Assembly (NCBI GenBank): GCA_037952775.1
Contig: JBANAY010000003.1
Coordinates: forward strand, 23,746,001-23,810,000
DNA length: 64,000 bases
DNA from: Clonostachys chloroleuca
Taxonomy: Eukaryota; Ascomycota; Sordariomycetes; Hypocreales; Bionectriaceae
Direction: 5' to 3'
In this document: one piece after another, positions 1-9,449 of the stretch
Position numbering within the stretch: the stretch's first letter is position 1
How the letters are laid out: each line of letters begins with the position of its first letter
Notes under the pieces: model-generated
What the model saw: only the letters and a program-made list of their open reading frames with translations
The model's database searches: none
Told to the model about the DNA's origin: nothing
Made by a program: the position numbers and the translations under genes

Positions 1-1356
1 GGCTTGAGAGTAGCCATGCAAGCTTAAGAGAAATTGCAATTAGCTATAATTTCATAGTTATTTGAACGAGAAATCTTACCAAAGTAAGCCACAAACAGCA
101 CCATCCCAAGTGTTAACGGCGGCCGAACTCTTTTTGACTGTGTAGAATAGATGCCGCCAATTATCGACGCAATGGTACCAGCGATGAAGATGATCGACAT
201 CAAAACGCCAACCTTGAAAAGATCGCTGTCAAAGTAGATGGAGTATACAAGTGGCAAAAAGTTGTTGGCGGCATAAAATGCGAAACCTTCAACGAAGATG
301 AAGACCAGGGCAAGCGGGAAGTTGCGGCCGGTTCGAAAGAGGCCATGGTGACAAAATCCGTCTTTTTTCTTGATCTCCCAGATGGCTGTAAAAATTATAA
401 ACACCAAACCGACGATAAAAGTGCTCAGAACCTGAGCACTCTTCCAAGAGTAGGGGTTATTCGCCCAGGTCAATCCTACGCTGAACATGATCATTCCAAT
501 AGAGAACAGGATATAGCCAATCCAATCAAGAGCACTGACCTTCTCTTTCCAAGTAAGGGATACCTCCAATCGTCTTTTAGGCGGGTTGAAAAGGAAGAGG
601 ATGGCGAGAAAACTGACGATGAACAAGCCTGTGCCAACATACCAGACAGTCCGAAAGCCTTCATCGCCTTTCTTGATGAGGCCGAAGCCTAGTAGGAGTG
701 TAAATAGACCACCAATTGAGTTTGATATATTCACGCCAGCTTGGGCAGCTGGTCGATATTGTCGTGGCATAATCTCTGACGCAACCGCATAGAGCAGTGA
801 GCTCGATCCCGATCCCACCCCAACGATCAAGGATCCAGCGATGGCCATAGTCATAGACGAAGCCCGGCTGATCAAAACGGATCCAACGATACAGAGAGCG
901 GTGCAGATAAGGATAGGCATTCTGCGGCCCCAGAAATCCGAGGATTGCGCAATCGGAGCAGCCGTGAATGTGACACAGATAATCAGGCCTTGGGGTACCC
1001 AGATGTACTTGTCATGTCCACCCAAAACATTCGCCATATTTCTGGAGAACTAGCATGTCTATCAGTAGTTGAGACAGTTTCGGCCTAGGTGGAAAACTTA
1101 CCGCACCAGTTGCAACAATCGCAAGGACTTGTGCAAGACAAGCAAGAAGAATAGACTAGATGAATAGTCAGTTTCTTTGCTTTACTCTACTGCTAATGAT
1201 ATTCGGTGGATATTTTGTATAACGAGCTCATACCAGATATACTATGACACATTTCAATGTAAGACCTTGATAGTTCTCAGCCTCGTCTACATTGAGGAGT
1301 TCAACCTCGACTGCGTTGGGCAGCTCGTCGGTAGTCTTGTCGTGTTTTCCTGACAT
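1..1356 (-). CDS. MFS transporter, siderophore/TRI12-like (3' end beyond window)
   Basis: Integral membrane exporter or importer of the fungal 14-TM drug:H+ antiporter type; the substrate cannot be read from sequence. Exons on the minus strand are 1356-1234, 1155-1102, 1049-80 and 22-1, continuing past the window edge. All junctions are GT-AG and the frame is continuous. The ATG at 1356 opens a hydrophilic acidic N-terminus before the first hydrophobic helix. The main exon has serial hydrophobic segments, the MFS loop motif WGRRMPIL after TM2, and a cytosolic PPKRR loop near the middle. The segment DWIGYILFSIGMIMFSVGL and the loop after it resemble siderophore and trichothecene efflux pumps (family knowledge). 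It lies upstream of, and divergent from, the inositol oxygenase pseudogene, so membership in that cluster is possible but unproven. Reading through the third intron would end the protein early. Confidence 0.85.
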
Positions 1357-1470
1357 TGCTCCAGGTTTAGATGTTAAAAAATATTAGTATATGCATATGG
1401 TATCTTCGATAGCAAAACAACAGGCGGGATTAGTAAACTAATATAGATGTCCTAGATGTATTAATGAATC

Positions 1471-1484
1471 CGGGGTACATACCC
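1471..1484. promoter_or_regulatory. Inverted repeat CGGGGTA-CA-TACCC upstream of the MFS gene
   Basis: The sequence CGGGGTACATACCC contains GGGTA and TACCC half sites separated by two bases, 115 bp upstream of the transporter start. A similar arrangement occurs at 2271-2286 upstream of the oxygenase. Zn2Cys6 regulators bind paired CGG-type half sites, so this could be an operator. No binding is shown. Confidence 0.25.
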
Positions 1485-2270
1485 AACCTCTGGGACGGCT
1501 TCTCCGTATTACGCTAAGGGTGGCACAAAGGCGGGGAAAGTGTAATTAGTCCCCACCCCCGCCTGGAATCGAGACTCCCTACCAGAAGCTTGATCATAAT
1601 CTTTGGTGGAGTATACACACTGAGGTGCATAGGGAAGCCCTCTAATCAGACCCTAGGAATATGACTCAATAAATCACAAGTACAACGACTCAATCGATAA
1701 TTTATTGCCAGACAATTTTAACGTTCGTTCTGCTGCTAGCTATGGCCGTCAATGAGACGGGGGCGACAGTCAATCACAAACCCGCGTCGGTTAACAAATT
1801 CATGTCCTAGAGGGACCCACAAGGTCGTCAAGCAAATCACACCAGCCACCAAACGAGGTGACCTAGACACCAATCAAGCCATGCTAAAAAGGCAGAGAGA
1901 TAAGAATAATGGGAATAATGAGGGTTTCTGTAAAGAAGAACGTAAAGGCCCCTGCACGTCAGTACACCAAAGGGATTCATCGCGAAATCAAGCTGGACGA
2001 CCATCCGGACCCAGCATCATCAGCCTACATCCAAGCCACTTGTAACCAGATGGTAAAACACATAGATCAAAACTCAAACGTCAGAATCAATAATCCAAGC
2101 CCCGATCAGATGGCCCCAGCCTATTATCCTGAGCCTATGCCCACGAGGAGTAAGCACAATCCCCTAAGGATTTAAATCTTCCCCAGCCTTGGAAAATCTG
2201 GTCAAAGAAGAGTCTACCTCGATACCCCGCGTTAACCTACATTCTAGGATAGTGTGAAGTTGGCAGTTTC

Positions 2271-2286
2271 CGGGGTATTACCCCCG
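2271..2286. promoter_or_regulatory. Inverted repeat CGGGGTATTACCCCCG upstream of inositol oxygenase
   Basis: Near-perfect palindrome 347 bp upstream of the oxygenase ATG. It shares GGGGTA/TACCC half sites with 1471-1484. A candidate binding site for a cluster regulator, by symmetry and position only. Confidence 0.3.
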
Positions 2287-2632
2287 ATATAGGGAGCCAC
2301 CTCCGGAGATTAAGTTGTGAGCACCCCATGGCCATCAGCCTGGAATATTTTGCTCTGCCATCCCCATTCGATGACAGTCTTGCTGAATCGAGAAGGAAGC
2401 GCCGGCTTTGAACTTGGCTTTCCCCTATTCAGCACAAGCCTGGCTCAAGCGATACTCGTTGAGAGAGTAAGCGGCGGGTGTAACTAGAAAAGGTAGTGAT
2501 CAAGACGCATAGAGGCGTAGATAAAGCCCCTCAGACGCTCCCAGGAGTTCCAACTCAGAACAATCCCATTCACAATCACAACTTCTTTTCTTAATCTTAG
2601 ATCAACAATCTTGAAAAGATGTCACAGACACG

Positions 2633-3553
2633 ATGGCTCCCGCCGCGGTTGAGAATATGCTCAACATTGAGACCACCTCAGACAACATCGACGCTGTCAA
2701 CATCCTCAAGGCCCCTGGTGCCCCCAAGCAGAGCGCCCTCTACGACGCCTCCGAGTTCGACGAGGCCAAAGACAAGTCCACCTTCCGTCAGTTCCTCGAC
2801 GCCGAGGACCGAGTCAAGAACTTCTACGCCACCCAGCACACTCTCCAGACCGTTACCTTCAACCTCAAGGCCCGCAATGACTTCCACAGCAAGACCCGCG
2901 CCCGCATGGGTGTCTAGGAAGCCATGGAGAAACTGAACACCTTCATCGACGAGTGCGACCCAGACACCCAGGAGTCCCAGATGGCTCACCTTCTCCAGAC
3001 TTCCGAGGCTATGCGCAACGACGGCAAACCCCGCTGGATGCAGCTAGTCGGTCTCATCCACGACCTTGGCAAACTTCTCTTCTTCTATGATGCCCAGGGC
3101 CAGTGGGATGTTGTCGGTGACACCTTCCCCGTCGGCTGTGCCTTCGACGACCGCATCATCTTCGGTACCAAGTCCTTCGAGAAGAACGAGGACGCGAACC
3201 ACCCCCTCTACTCTACCAAGTTCGGTATCTAGTCTCGCGGCTGCGGCCTGGACAACGTCATGCTCTCTTGGGGCCACGATGAGTACCTCTACCACATTGT
3301 CAAGGACCAGTCCATCATCCCTACTGAGGGTCTAGCTATGATTCGCTACCACTTTTTCTCCCCCTGGCACCGTGAGGGCGCCTACCACGAGCTCATGAAC
3401 GATAAGGACCAGGAGATGCTAAAGGCTGTCTTAGCCTTTAACCTCTACGAATTATACTCTAAGTCCGACGAGGTCCCCAACCCCGCTGAGCTCAAGGACT
3501 ACTACTGCGAGCTTATTGACGAGTACTTCCCCGGGAAGATCATCAACTGGTAG
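2633..3553 (+). pseudogene. myo-Inositol oxygenase (MIOX), two in-frame stops
   Basis: MIOX is a diiron enzyme that cleaves myo-inositol to D-glucuronate. The frame from ATG 2633 to TAG 3551-3553 is open over 306 codons except for TAG at 2915-2917 and TAG at 3230-3232, with no indels. Recognisable family blocks include [30 protein letters not shown] and the C-terminal [13 protein letters not shown]. Of the six iron ligands known in mouse MIOX (H98, H123, D124, H194, H220, D253), five are visible. The last, in the FxxxDLY block, reads Glu (LYELYSK). The first stop sits where fungal homologues, as I recall them, have Trp; TGG to TAG fits RIP-type CpA-to-TpA on the other strand. The second replaces the usual Tyr after GI and is not RIP-like. 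It could be expressed only as fragments or by readthrough. Confidence 0.9.
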
Positions 3554-4575
3554 ACAATCAAAATTAGCATAGCAACATAGTGAAATTCAATAAATGGCTG
3601 AATGATCATCAATAAAAATGGCTGTCTCATCATCTAGCTCTTTGCACGCTGTTTCTCATCTAATTCACTCAATGACCCCCTTGCTTACCTGCGTCCGAAA
3701 AGACTTACCTGCATTGATCGTCCGCGAAAAATAAAGTATATAACAAATGACGATAAGGCGATAAGGCGTAACGAATTCTACGCACGGACAAAAAATTTCC
3801 GATTCAGGTCGTGACGTCATTTTTATTCTAGAACGGCACTCGATGGACTTGGCAAAATGCTCATGGTATGTCACGCATTCTGATCACGTGTTAATTACGG
3901 GTTGAGAATTGAATCGTATGTTGGTAGCATATTACTGCAAGAAGAATATCACATCACAGTCTATGAGTACTGATCTTCAGTGAATTTGTTGGCTTAAAGA
4001 GGTAATGTATGTGGAGAGTTTGATTTTTCTCCTTCATGTTGCTATAGCGCTTAGAAGCTTCCTTTCCACAAATCAGCATATACCAAGTGTGATCCATTTC
4101 CAGGTATTTAACTACTCCTCACGGTATTAGATAGTACGAGGACGGTTTTTTATAAGATTCATTAAACAACTCTAATACTCTATACTAATTTAATACTAAT
4201 TTAATTAAAATTTCCTGTAGTGAAGAAGACGGAGGAATATGACTTTTTGCATACCATGATACCGAGTCTAGGGTAGGAAAATAGGAGGCCACAATTTATC
4301 TAAACTGACACCCCGATATCGGGGTTACATATTAGGGTAGGCCTACTGTGGATAAAAATAGTCCTTTGAACACAGGGGGCTACCGCCCACCCTTAGCTAG
4401 CCCGTGATTGGTCTTTCTAGTGTATCAGTGTTCAACTTCTCATCACGTGACAAGAGATTATATTAGCCAATTAAAGCGTAAGTGACAAGAGGGAGGCGGC
4501 AACTAGGGGTATAAGGGGTGGGCCGTATGTGTCATCATTCAAATCAAGCTGTATATACCACGGTTTTTGGTTGAA
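3554..4575. other. Intergenic region between convergent oxygenase and dehydrogenase genes
   Basis: About 1 kb, increasingly A+T-rich, with no supported coding region. It contains TA-rich runs near 4160-4210 and a perfect 16-bp palindrome at 4310-4325. Confidence 0.6.
4310..4325. promoter_or_regulatory. Perfect 16-bp palindrome ACCCCGATATCGGGGT
   Basis: Self-complementary over all 16 bases. It lies 3' of both neighbouring genes, so an operator role is less likely than for the upstream repeats. CCCCGATA also occurs beside the 2271 palindrome and near 5986, upstream of the dehydrogenase. Confidence 0.25.
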
Positions 4576-5796
4576 TTAGATGACCTGGGTCTTCTTGTCA
4601 ACCAGGATCTTCTCGCCAGTGACCAGACTGCGCATCAGAGCAGAGCCAATAGCGACAGCGCGGGCAGAGCTGGTCAGGGTGATGGGGACAGCGGTGTCGT
4701 TGATGCAGGCAGCAATAAACTCGTTCGCCTCAGTGGCGAAAGCCTCCCTGAAGCGCTCGTAGTAGTGCTTGGGTAGCTTGCGGCGGGCACCGTGGCTGTC
4801 GTGGACCTCGACGAAGTTCTTCTGGCCGTACATGTTGATGCGCATGCTATCGCGCTCGCAGATAATCTCGGTGGTGTCCTCCTGACCGGCGGCCATCATG
4901 CGGGTGCAGTACAGCTGGGCAATGCGGTTGTCGTAGAACTCGATGAGACCGATGGCGTTGTCACGGTCGCCGCACTCCATGAGACTGGGGTGGCAGGCAG
5001 CGACACCGACGGCCTGGATGCTCTTGATTTTGGCGTCTTCACCGTAGAACCAGTTCATCAGGTCAATGCAGTGGATGGAGCAGTCGAGGAAGATACCGCC
5101 GGAGGTCTTGGCGTACTCTGTGAAGTAACTACTATCGTCGAACAGGTCGGCAGTCTGGGAGCGGAAGACGACGGGCTTGCCCATCTCATTGGCGTCAAGA
5201 CGCTCCTTGGCCTCGCGGTAGGGGGCATCGAAGCGGCGGGAGAAACCGCACATGACCTTTTGCTTACGGAAGGTTTTCTTGGACTCTTCGTAGGCGACGA
5301 CGACGGAAGTAGCCTGCATTGCATGGTTAGCGACATCATTACCCCTCATACGGAGAGCATCCGGGCACTTACGATGGACTTGTCCAGAGAGAGGGGCTTC
5401 TCGCACATAACGTGGAGACCCTTCTTGATGGCGGCAATGGTCTGACGGGCGTGGGCATCAGTGATGCTGGAGACGACGACAACGTCGACCTGGGCCTTCT
5501 CGAGGAGCTCCTCGAAGTCGAGGTAGGTCTCAACGCCATCGATGTACTCAGCAGCCCAGTCGAGCTCAGCCTGGACGGGGGAGGTCACGGCGACGACCCT
5601 GGAGGAAGGGGAGAGCGTGTGAAAGTTGGTGACATGACGCTTGCCTGTTGTCCATGTTTATTAGCTCTGACCCAGAAATGGAGGTTTTGGTGAGAGCTGA
5701 TATGAAGTTGACGAGAATGATGGGATGAGGGGGAGGCGATATACCCATACGGCCGAGGCCAGCAACAGCGACACGCATAATCTTCTTGGGAGCCAT
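4576..5796 (-). CDS. Gfo/Idh/MocA-family dehydrogenase, probable inositol/polyol 2-dehydrogenase
   Basis: NAD(P)-dependent oxidoreductase, 353 aa, the usual length for inositol 2-dehydrogenases. Exons on the minus strand are 5796-5745, 5644-5373 and 5313-4576, with continuous frame across two GT-AG introns. The N-terminal Rossmann motif GLGRMG spans the first intron. CEKPLS carries the family's catalytic Lys, GFSRRFD follows it, and DCSIHCIDLMNW supplies the Asp-x3-His catalytic pair of the IolG type. The protein ends at TAA 4578-4576. It converges on the broken inositol oxygenase and lies next to a VOC protein and a sugar porter, which supports a polyol-catabolic role. The exact substrate (myo-inositol, scyllo-inositol or another sugar) cannot be decided from sequence. 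No lesion is visible, so this step may outlive the oxygenase. Confidence 0.92.
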
Positions 5797-6351
5797 TCCG
5801 AAATTGTGTGAAATTAGATTGGGGAGGCTTGCATTTGTGCCGTGAGAGAGTCTTTAGTATACACACCAAAAAGGGCTCAATATATCAGGATTTTAGATCA
5901 AGTGCGTTGTTTGAAACCATCCCGGGAGCCATTATCATGGATGGAAATTCCAAGCCCGAGCCAGCCTCCATCGCTATAACGGAAGCCCGGCCCCGATAGA
6001 TGGATCAGCATCACCGCTTGGGCACTAGCTGGTGCCCCCATTTCTTTCCCTCTCACAGGGTTTGCTCCAGGGCGAGGCGAACGACAATGCCGCAGGTCGG
6101 GGGTGAATACTCGTTGCCCGACTTTGACTACCCCTAGTCTATTGGCATGGTCTGATGCGGAGTACATGGGGTCTCCATTTGGGGTAAGAGATGGATGATC
6201 TTCTGGGGTTTGTCACCGTCATTGTTCACGATCCACCGTTGACTTCATCAAGCTGGTAATACTCGTAGAGGGCGGTAAAGCTCAATTTCAGTTACTCGTA
6301 ACGCGCCGTTATTTTTTAACTAGTGTTTTGGCTAATCCTAATCTGTTTTAT
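5797..6351. other. Intergenic region upstream of the dehydrogenase
   Basis: About 550 bp holding the dehydrogenase promoter and the 3' flank of the VOC gene. A C+G-rich CCCGGCCCCGATAG stretch lies near 5990. No coding region supported. Confidence 0.5.
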
Positions 6352-6925
6352 TTACATGGTGCTAAGACAAGCCATGGCCTCGAAGCCAACGTCGAGGACC
6401 TCAACGACATTGCCCCAGGGGTCGGCTAAGTACTGGCACTGGGTGTAGCCACGGCCAGAGGGATCGACCTTGTTGCTAATACGCTTGCCATCGTTGAACT
6501 CAAACTTGGCGTTCAGGGCGTCAGGGCTAGGGTCGGTGATACAGATGTGGAAGAAGCCACGGCGCTCGTACTCGAACTCGGTGGCCTGCTTCATCTTGGG
6601 GTTGATGAACTCAAAGATCTCAAAGCCGACGCCGTTGCCCATGGCCATCTTGGCGAGCTTGACCTCCTGGAGAGTTGAAGGGTAGATCTGGAAGATGGGG
6701 TCCTCCGGTGTCTTCTCGCGCGAGATGTGGATAATAGGTCCAATCAGCTGGAATCCAAGCATCCGGCCATACCACTCGACACACGCGGCAGCGTCAGGGA
6801 CAGAAATGCCAATATGGTTGAAGGGGCGCATATGCTCATTCTAGGATTACTTAGTCAGATCGGATGCATATGGACTGGAAAGGGGCTGCACATCGACTCA
6901 CGCTCTTAGCAACAGTGGTTGACAT
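6352..6925 (-). CDS. VOC-superfamily (glyoxalase-fold) metalloprotein
   Basis: Small cytosolic protein of 170 aa from two exons, 6925-6902 and 6840-6352, joined in phase 0 by a 61-nt GT-AG intron. The first exon encodes only MSTTVAKS, so the ATG at 6831 inside exon 2 is not the likely start. The paired beta-alpha-beta-beta-beta repeats of the vicinal-oxygen-chelate fold are visible. NHIGISVPD, GFEIFEF, FFHICITD and NVVEVLD supply the four positions (His, Glu, His, Glu) that usually bind the metal. The family includes glyoxalase I, epimerases and dioxygenases, and the reaction here is unknown. It follows the dehydrogenase on the same strand and shares a promoter region with the divergent sugar transporter, so co-regulation is plausible. 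Confidence 0.9.
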
Positions 6926-7520
6926 GGTGGCAGGATGTTGTTGGTTGAATGCCGGGGGAAGGGTTATGGTTGGCAATTGGCAACGTCAACGTTGACTTGA
7001 GCTAGGAGAGATGGGTAGGGTGATAGCTGTGAAGAGGATTTTTTAGTAGAGGGCAGTACATATAGACCGGGGCCTCTCCGCAGACAATCTCGTGGTAAGG
7101 CGTTTCCATCTCCAACAACTTCCATGCTAATGGAGTCTGGGCGCTCAGTAGTGGACTCTCTCGCAAATGAACCCCCGAACCCCAAATTCCCGCGGGGCCC
7201 CACAGCCGCACTCACGGTAACAATTCTGTGTTCCCATAGTGCCTCTGATATGAGCCGCCCTGCCTCAGGATGCGCATCACAGCCTGCGGTCCCCAATCTT
7301 ACCCTTCCCCGGCCTTTCCCCACGGATACCGGCCCCCTCGACAAGACAACCGAGACTCAGCTGTCATCGTAGGCGGCGGCCTCGATTCTTCTTTCGCTAT
7401 CTATATAGTAGACTAACCCCCTCCACCTCTTCACTGAATCTCACTCCCATGCCCATCCTCCTTTCATAGTTTCTCCATCCAACGTTTCAACCAAAGACCC
7501 TCTGAAGAATCACCGCCAAC
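6926..7520. promoter_or_regulatory. Divergent promoter region between VOC gene and sugar transporter
   Basis: About 600 bp between two divergently transcribed genes. It contains C/G-rich inverted sequence around 7188-7203 (CCCGCGGGG) and a pyrimidine-rich leader before ATG 7521. No reading frame here has recognisable protein features. Confidence 0.4.
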
Positions 7521-9121
7521 ATGGTCTTCAAGAACCGAGGCAGCTCGCTGAGGCACCGTGTCACCACAGCCTGTGGTGCCGGTTTCCTCCTCTTTGGCTA
7601 CGACCAGGGAGTGTTCGGTGGCCTGCTGTCCAACCAGCACTTCCTCGACACCTTCAACAACCCCAACTCCACCATGCAGGGTCAGATTGTCGCCACCTAC
7701 GATATCGGCTGTATCATGGGCACCATCGTCTCCATGATCTGGGGTGAGAAGCTCGGTCGCCGCAAGTGTGTCTCTGTTGGTTGCGTTATCCTCATCATCG
7801 GCGGAATTCTCCAGGCTGCTTCTTACTCTATCGTTCCCATGATCGTCGGTCGTATCGTCGCTGGTATTGGTAACGGCATGAACACTATCGCAATCCCTAT
7901 CTGGCAATCCGAGACGGCCAAGGCTGAGAATCGTGGAAAACTGATCGTGCTACAACTAGTCACCAACATTTTCGGTATTGTTATCACAAACGTGAGTTTG
8001 CCCAAGTCTCTGCAACTGCAACCAGCAAAACAGAAAGCTAACACCTGCTAAAGTGGATGAACTACGGTTTCACATACGTCACCCACAGTGCCATCTCATG
8101 GCGTTTCCCTCTCGCTTTCGAGTGCTTCTTCGCCCTCGTCACTATCGCCATGGTCTTCATCGCCCCCGAGTCTCCCCGTTGGCTGATCATGACCGAGCGC
8201 GTCGAGGAGGCCACCAGCGTCATCGCCATCCTCAATGAAAAGCCCGAGAACGACCCCGCGATCGTTGAGGAGGTCAGCCTCCTCGTCGCTTCCGTTAACC
8301 ATGTGGCCCACCAGCAGTCCGCCGTCAGCGTCAAGGAGATCTTCTACAAGAACGAGAAGATGAACTGGGGCCGTATCCTCCTCGGTGCCGGTACCCCCTT
8401 CTTCCAGCAGTTCGGTGGCGTCAACGTCATTGCCTACTACCTCCCCGTCGTCCTGGTCCGCTCCTTTGGCATGTCTGACCGTCTGGCCCTTATTCTGTCC
8501 GCTGTCGACTCCATGTCCCTCATGTTCTGGGGTGCCCTTGCTTCCCTGCTCATTGACCGCATTGGTCGTCGCCGCCTGATGATGTGGGGTGTGCTCTGCT
8601 CCGGTGTCTGCTTCTGCGTTGTTGCTATCGGCCTGCGCTACGGCGGCCCCGGCAGCAGCAACGGCCGCGCCTCCACCGTCGCCGTCGCCTTCATCTTCCT
8701 GTACTACGTCTTCCACGGTCTCTCCATGCTGTCATTTCCTTACATGTATCCCCCCGAGATCAACTCCCAGCGCATGCGCAACGTCGGTACCTCCATCGCC
8801 ACCGCCGTCAACTGGATCTCCGTCTATATTGTTGTTGTAATTACCCCCATTGCCATTGACAATGTTGGCTGGAAGTACTACCTCATCTACGCCGTCTTTA
8901 ACTTTGCTTTCGTCCCCATCATCTACCGCTGGTACGTTGAGACCGCCAACCTGTCTCTCGAGCAGGTCGACCGTCTCTTCGCCGTCAAGTACAATGACAA
9001 GAATCTCAGATGGAAGCAGGCCGAGAAGCAGGCCCGCGAGGAGACCCCTGCCATCATAGAGGCCAAAATCAAGGATGCCGAGCACGTCGAGGTCGTTGGT
9101 GCCAAGGACAACTCTGCTTAG
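7521..9121 (+). CDS. MFS sugar porter, probable inositol/hexose transporter
   Basis: Plasma-membrane H+-coupled sugar porter of 512 aa with about 12 hydrophobic segments. Exons are 7521-7991 and 8054-9121, joined by a 62-nt GT-AG intron in phase 0 just before WMNYGF. Sugar-porter signatures are present: GYDQGVFGG in TM1, WGEKLGRRKC after TM2, PESPRWL at the end of the first half, FQQFGGVNVIAYY in TM7, and LIDRIGRRRL after TM8. The start has a good context (AACATGG). The closest remembered types are fungal hexose, lactose and inositol permeases, which cannot be separated by eye. Its neighbours favour a polyol. The gene appears intact. Confidence 0.93.
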
Positions 9122-9449
9122 ATGTGTTCTGACTGGTAGGACCTTTTGACCTCCCTGGATGATTTTTGGTATCTATCTATTACATCGAGTAGCTATATAC
9201 AATACATACAAAACTTCTTCTTAAACGACTTCATTATATGCTTTGTTCTACTTGCTTTGCATGGCATGTAACACTACGGCCGCAAACTAGGATTGCATCC
9301 AATAACTCTTAGTCTAATCTCACGCTAAGATCGCACCTAGTAAATAAAATTAATGGTGGACTGGTAGTATCAACAACTACCGGCGCTTGTTTTAATGCTG
9401 TGGTGTTGATTGTCCATAGTGTACATTATTATATTCAAACAACCCTATG
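9122..9449. other. Intergenic region between transporter and regulator 3' ends
   Basis: Short convergent 3' flank, moderately A+T-rich. No coding region or repeat recognised. Confidence 0.6.

Larger units (their letters stand above)
1357..2632. other. Intergenic region between divergent transporter and inositol oxygenase genes
   Basis: About 1.3 kb with no coding region I can support. Short open frames around 1752-2175 lack any recognisable domain. Two G/C-rich inverted repeats (1471-1484 and 2271-2286) are annotated separately. A pyrimidine-rich leader (TTCTTTTCTTAATCTTAG) precedes the ATG at 2633. Confidence 0.6.

Noticed and set aside
1752..2175. Overlapping plus-strand ORFs of 97 and 88 codons
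   Set aside because: No domain, weak composition, no supporting splice or start context.
4792..5445. Long plus-strand ORF opposite the dehydrogenase
   Set aside because: Shadow of a GC-rich coding exon; the minus strand has the Rossmann and catalytic motifs and proper splice sites.
8096..8716. 206-codon minus-strand ORF opposite the sugar porter
   Set aside because: Low-complexity Asp/Glu/Gly shadow of the transporter coding sequence.
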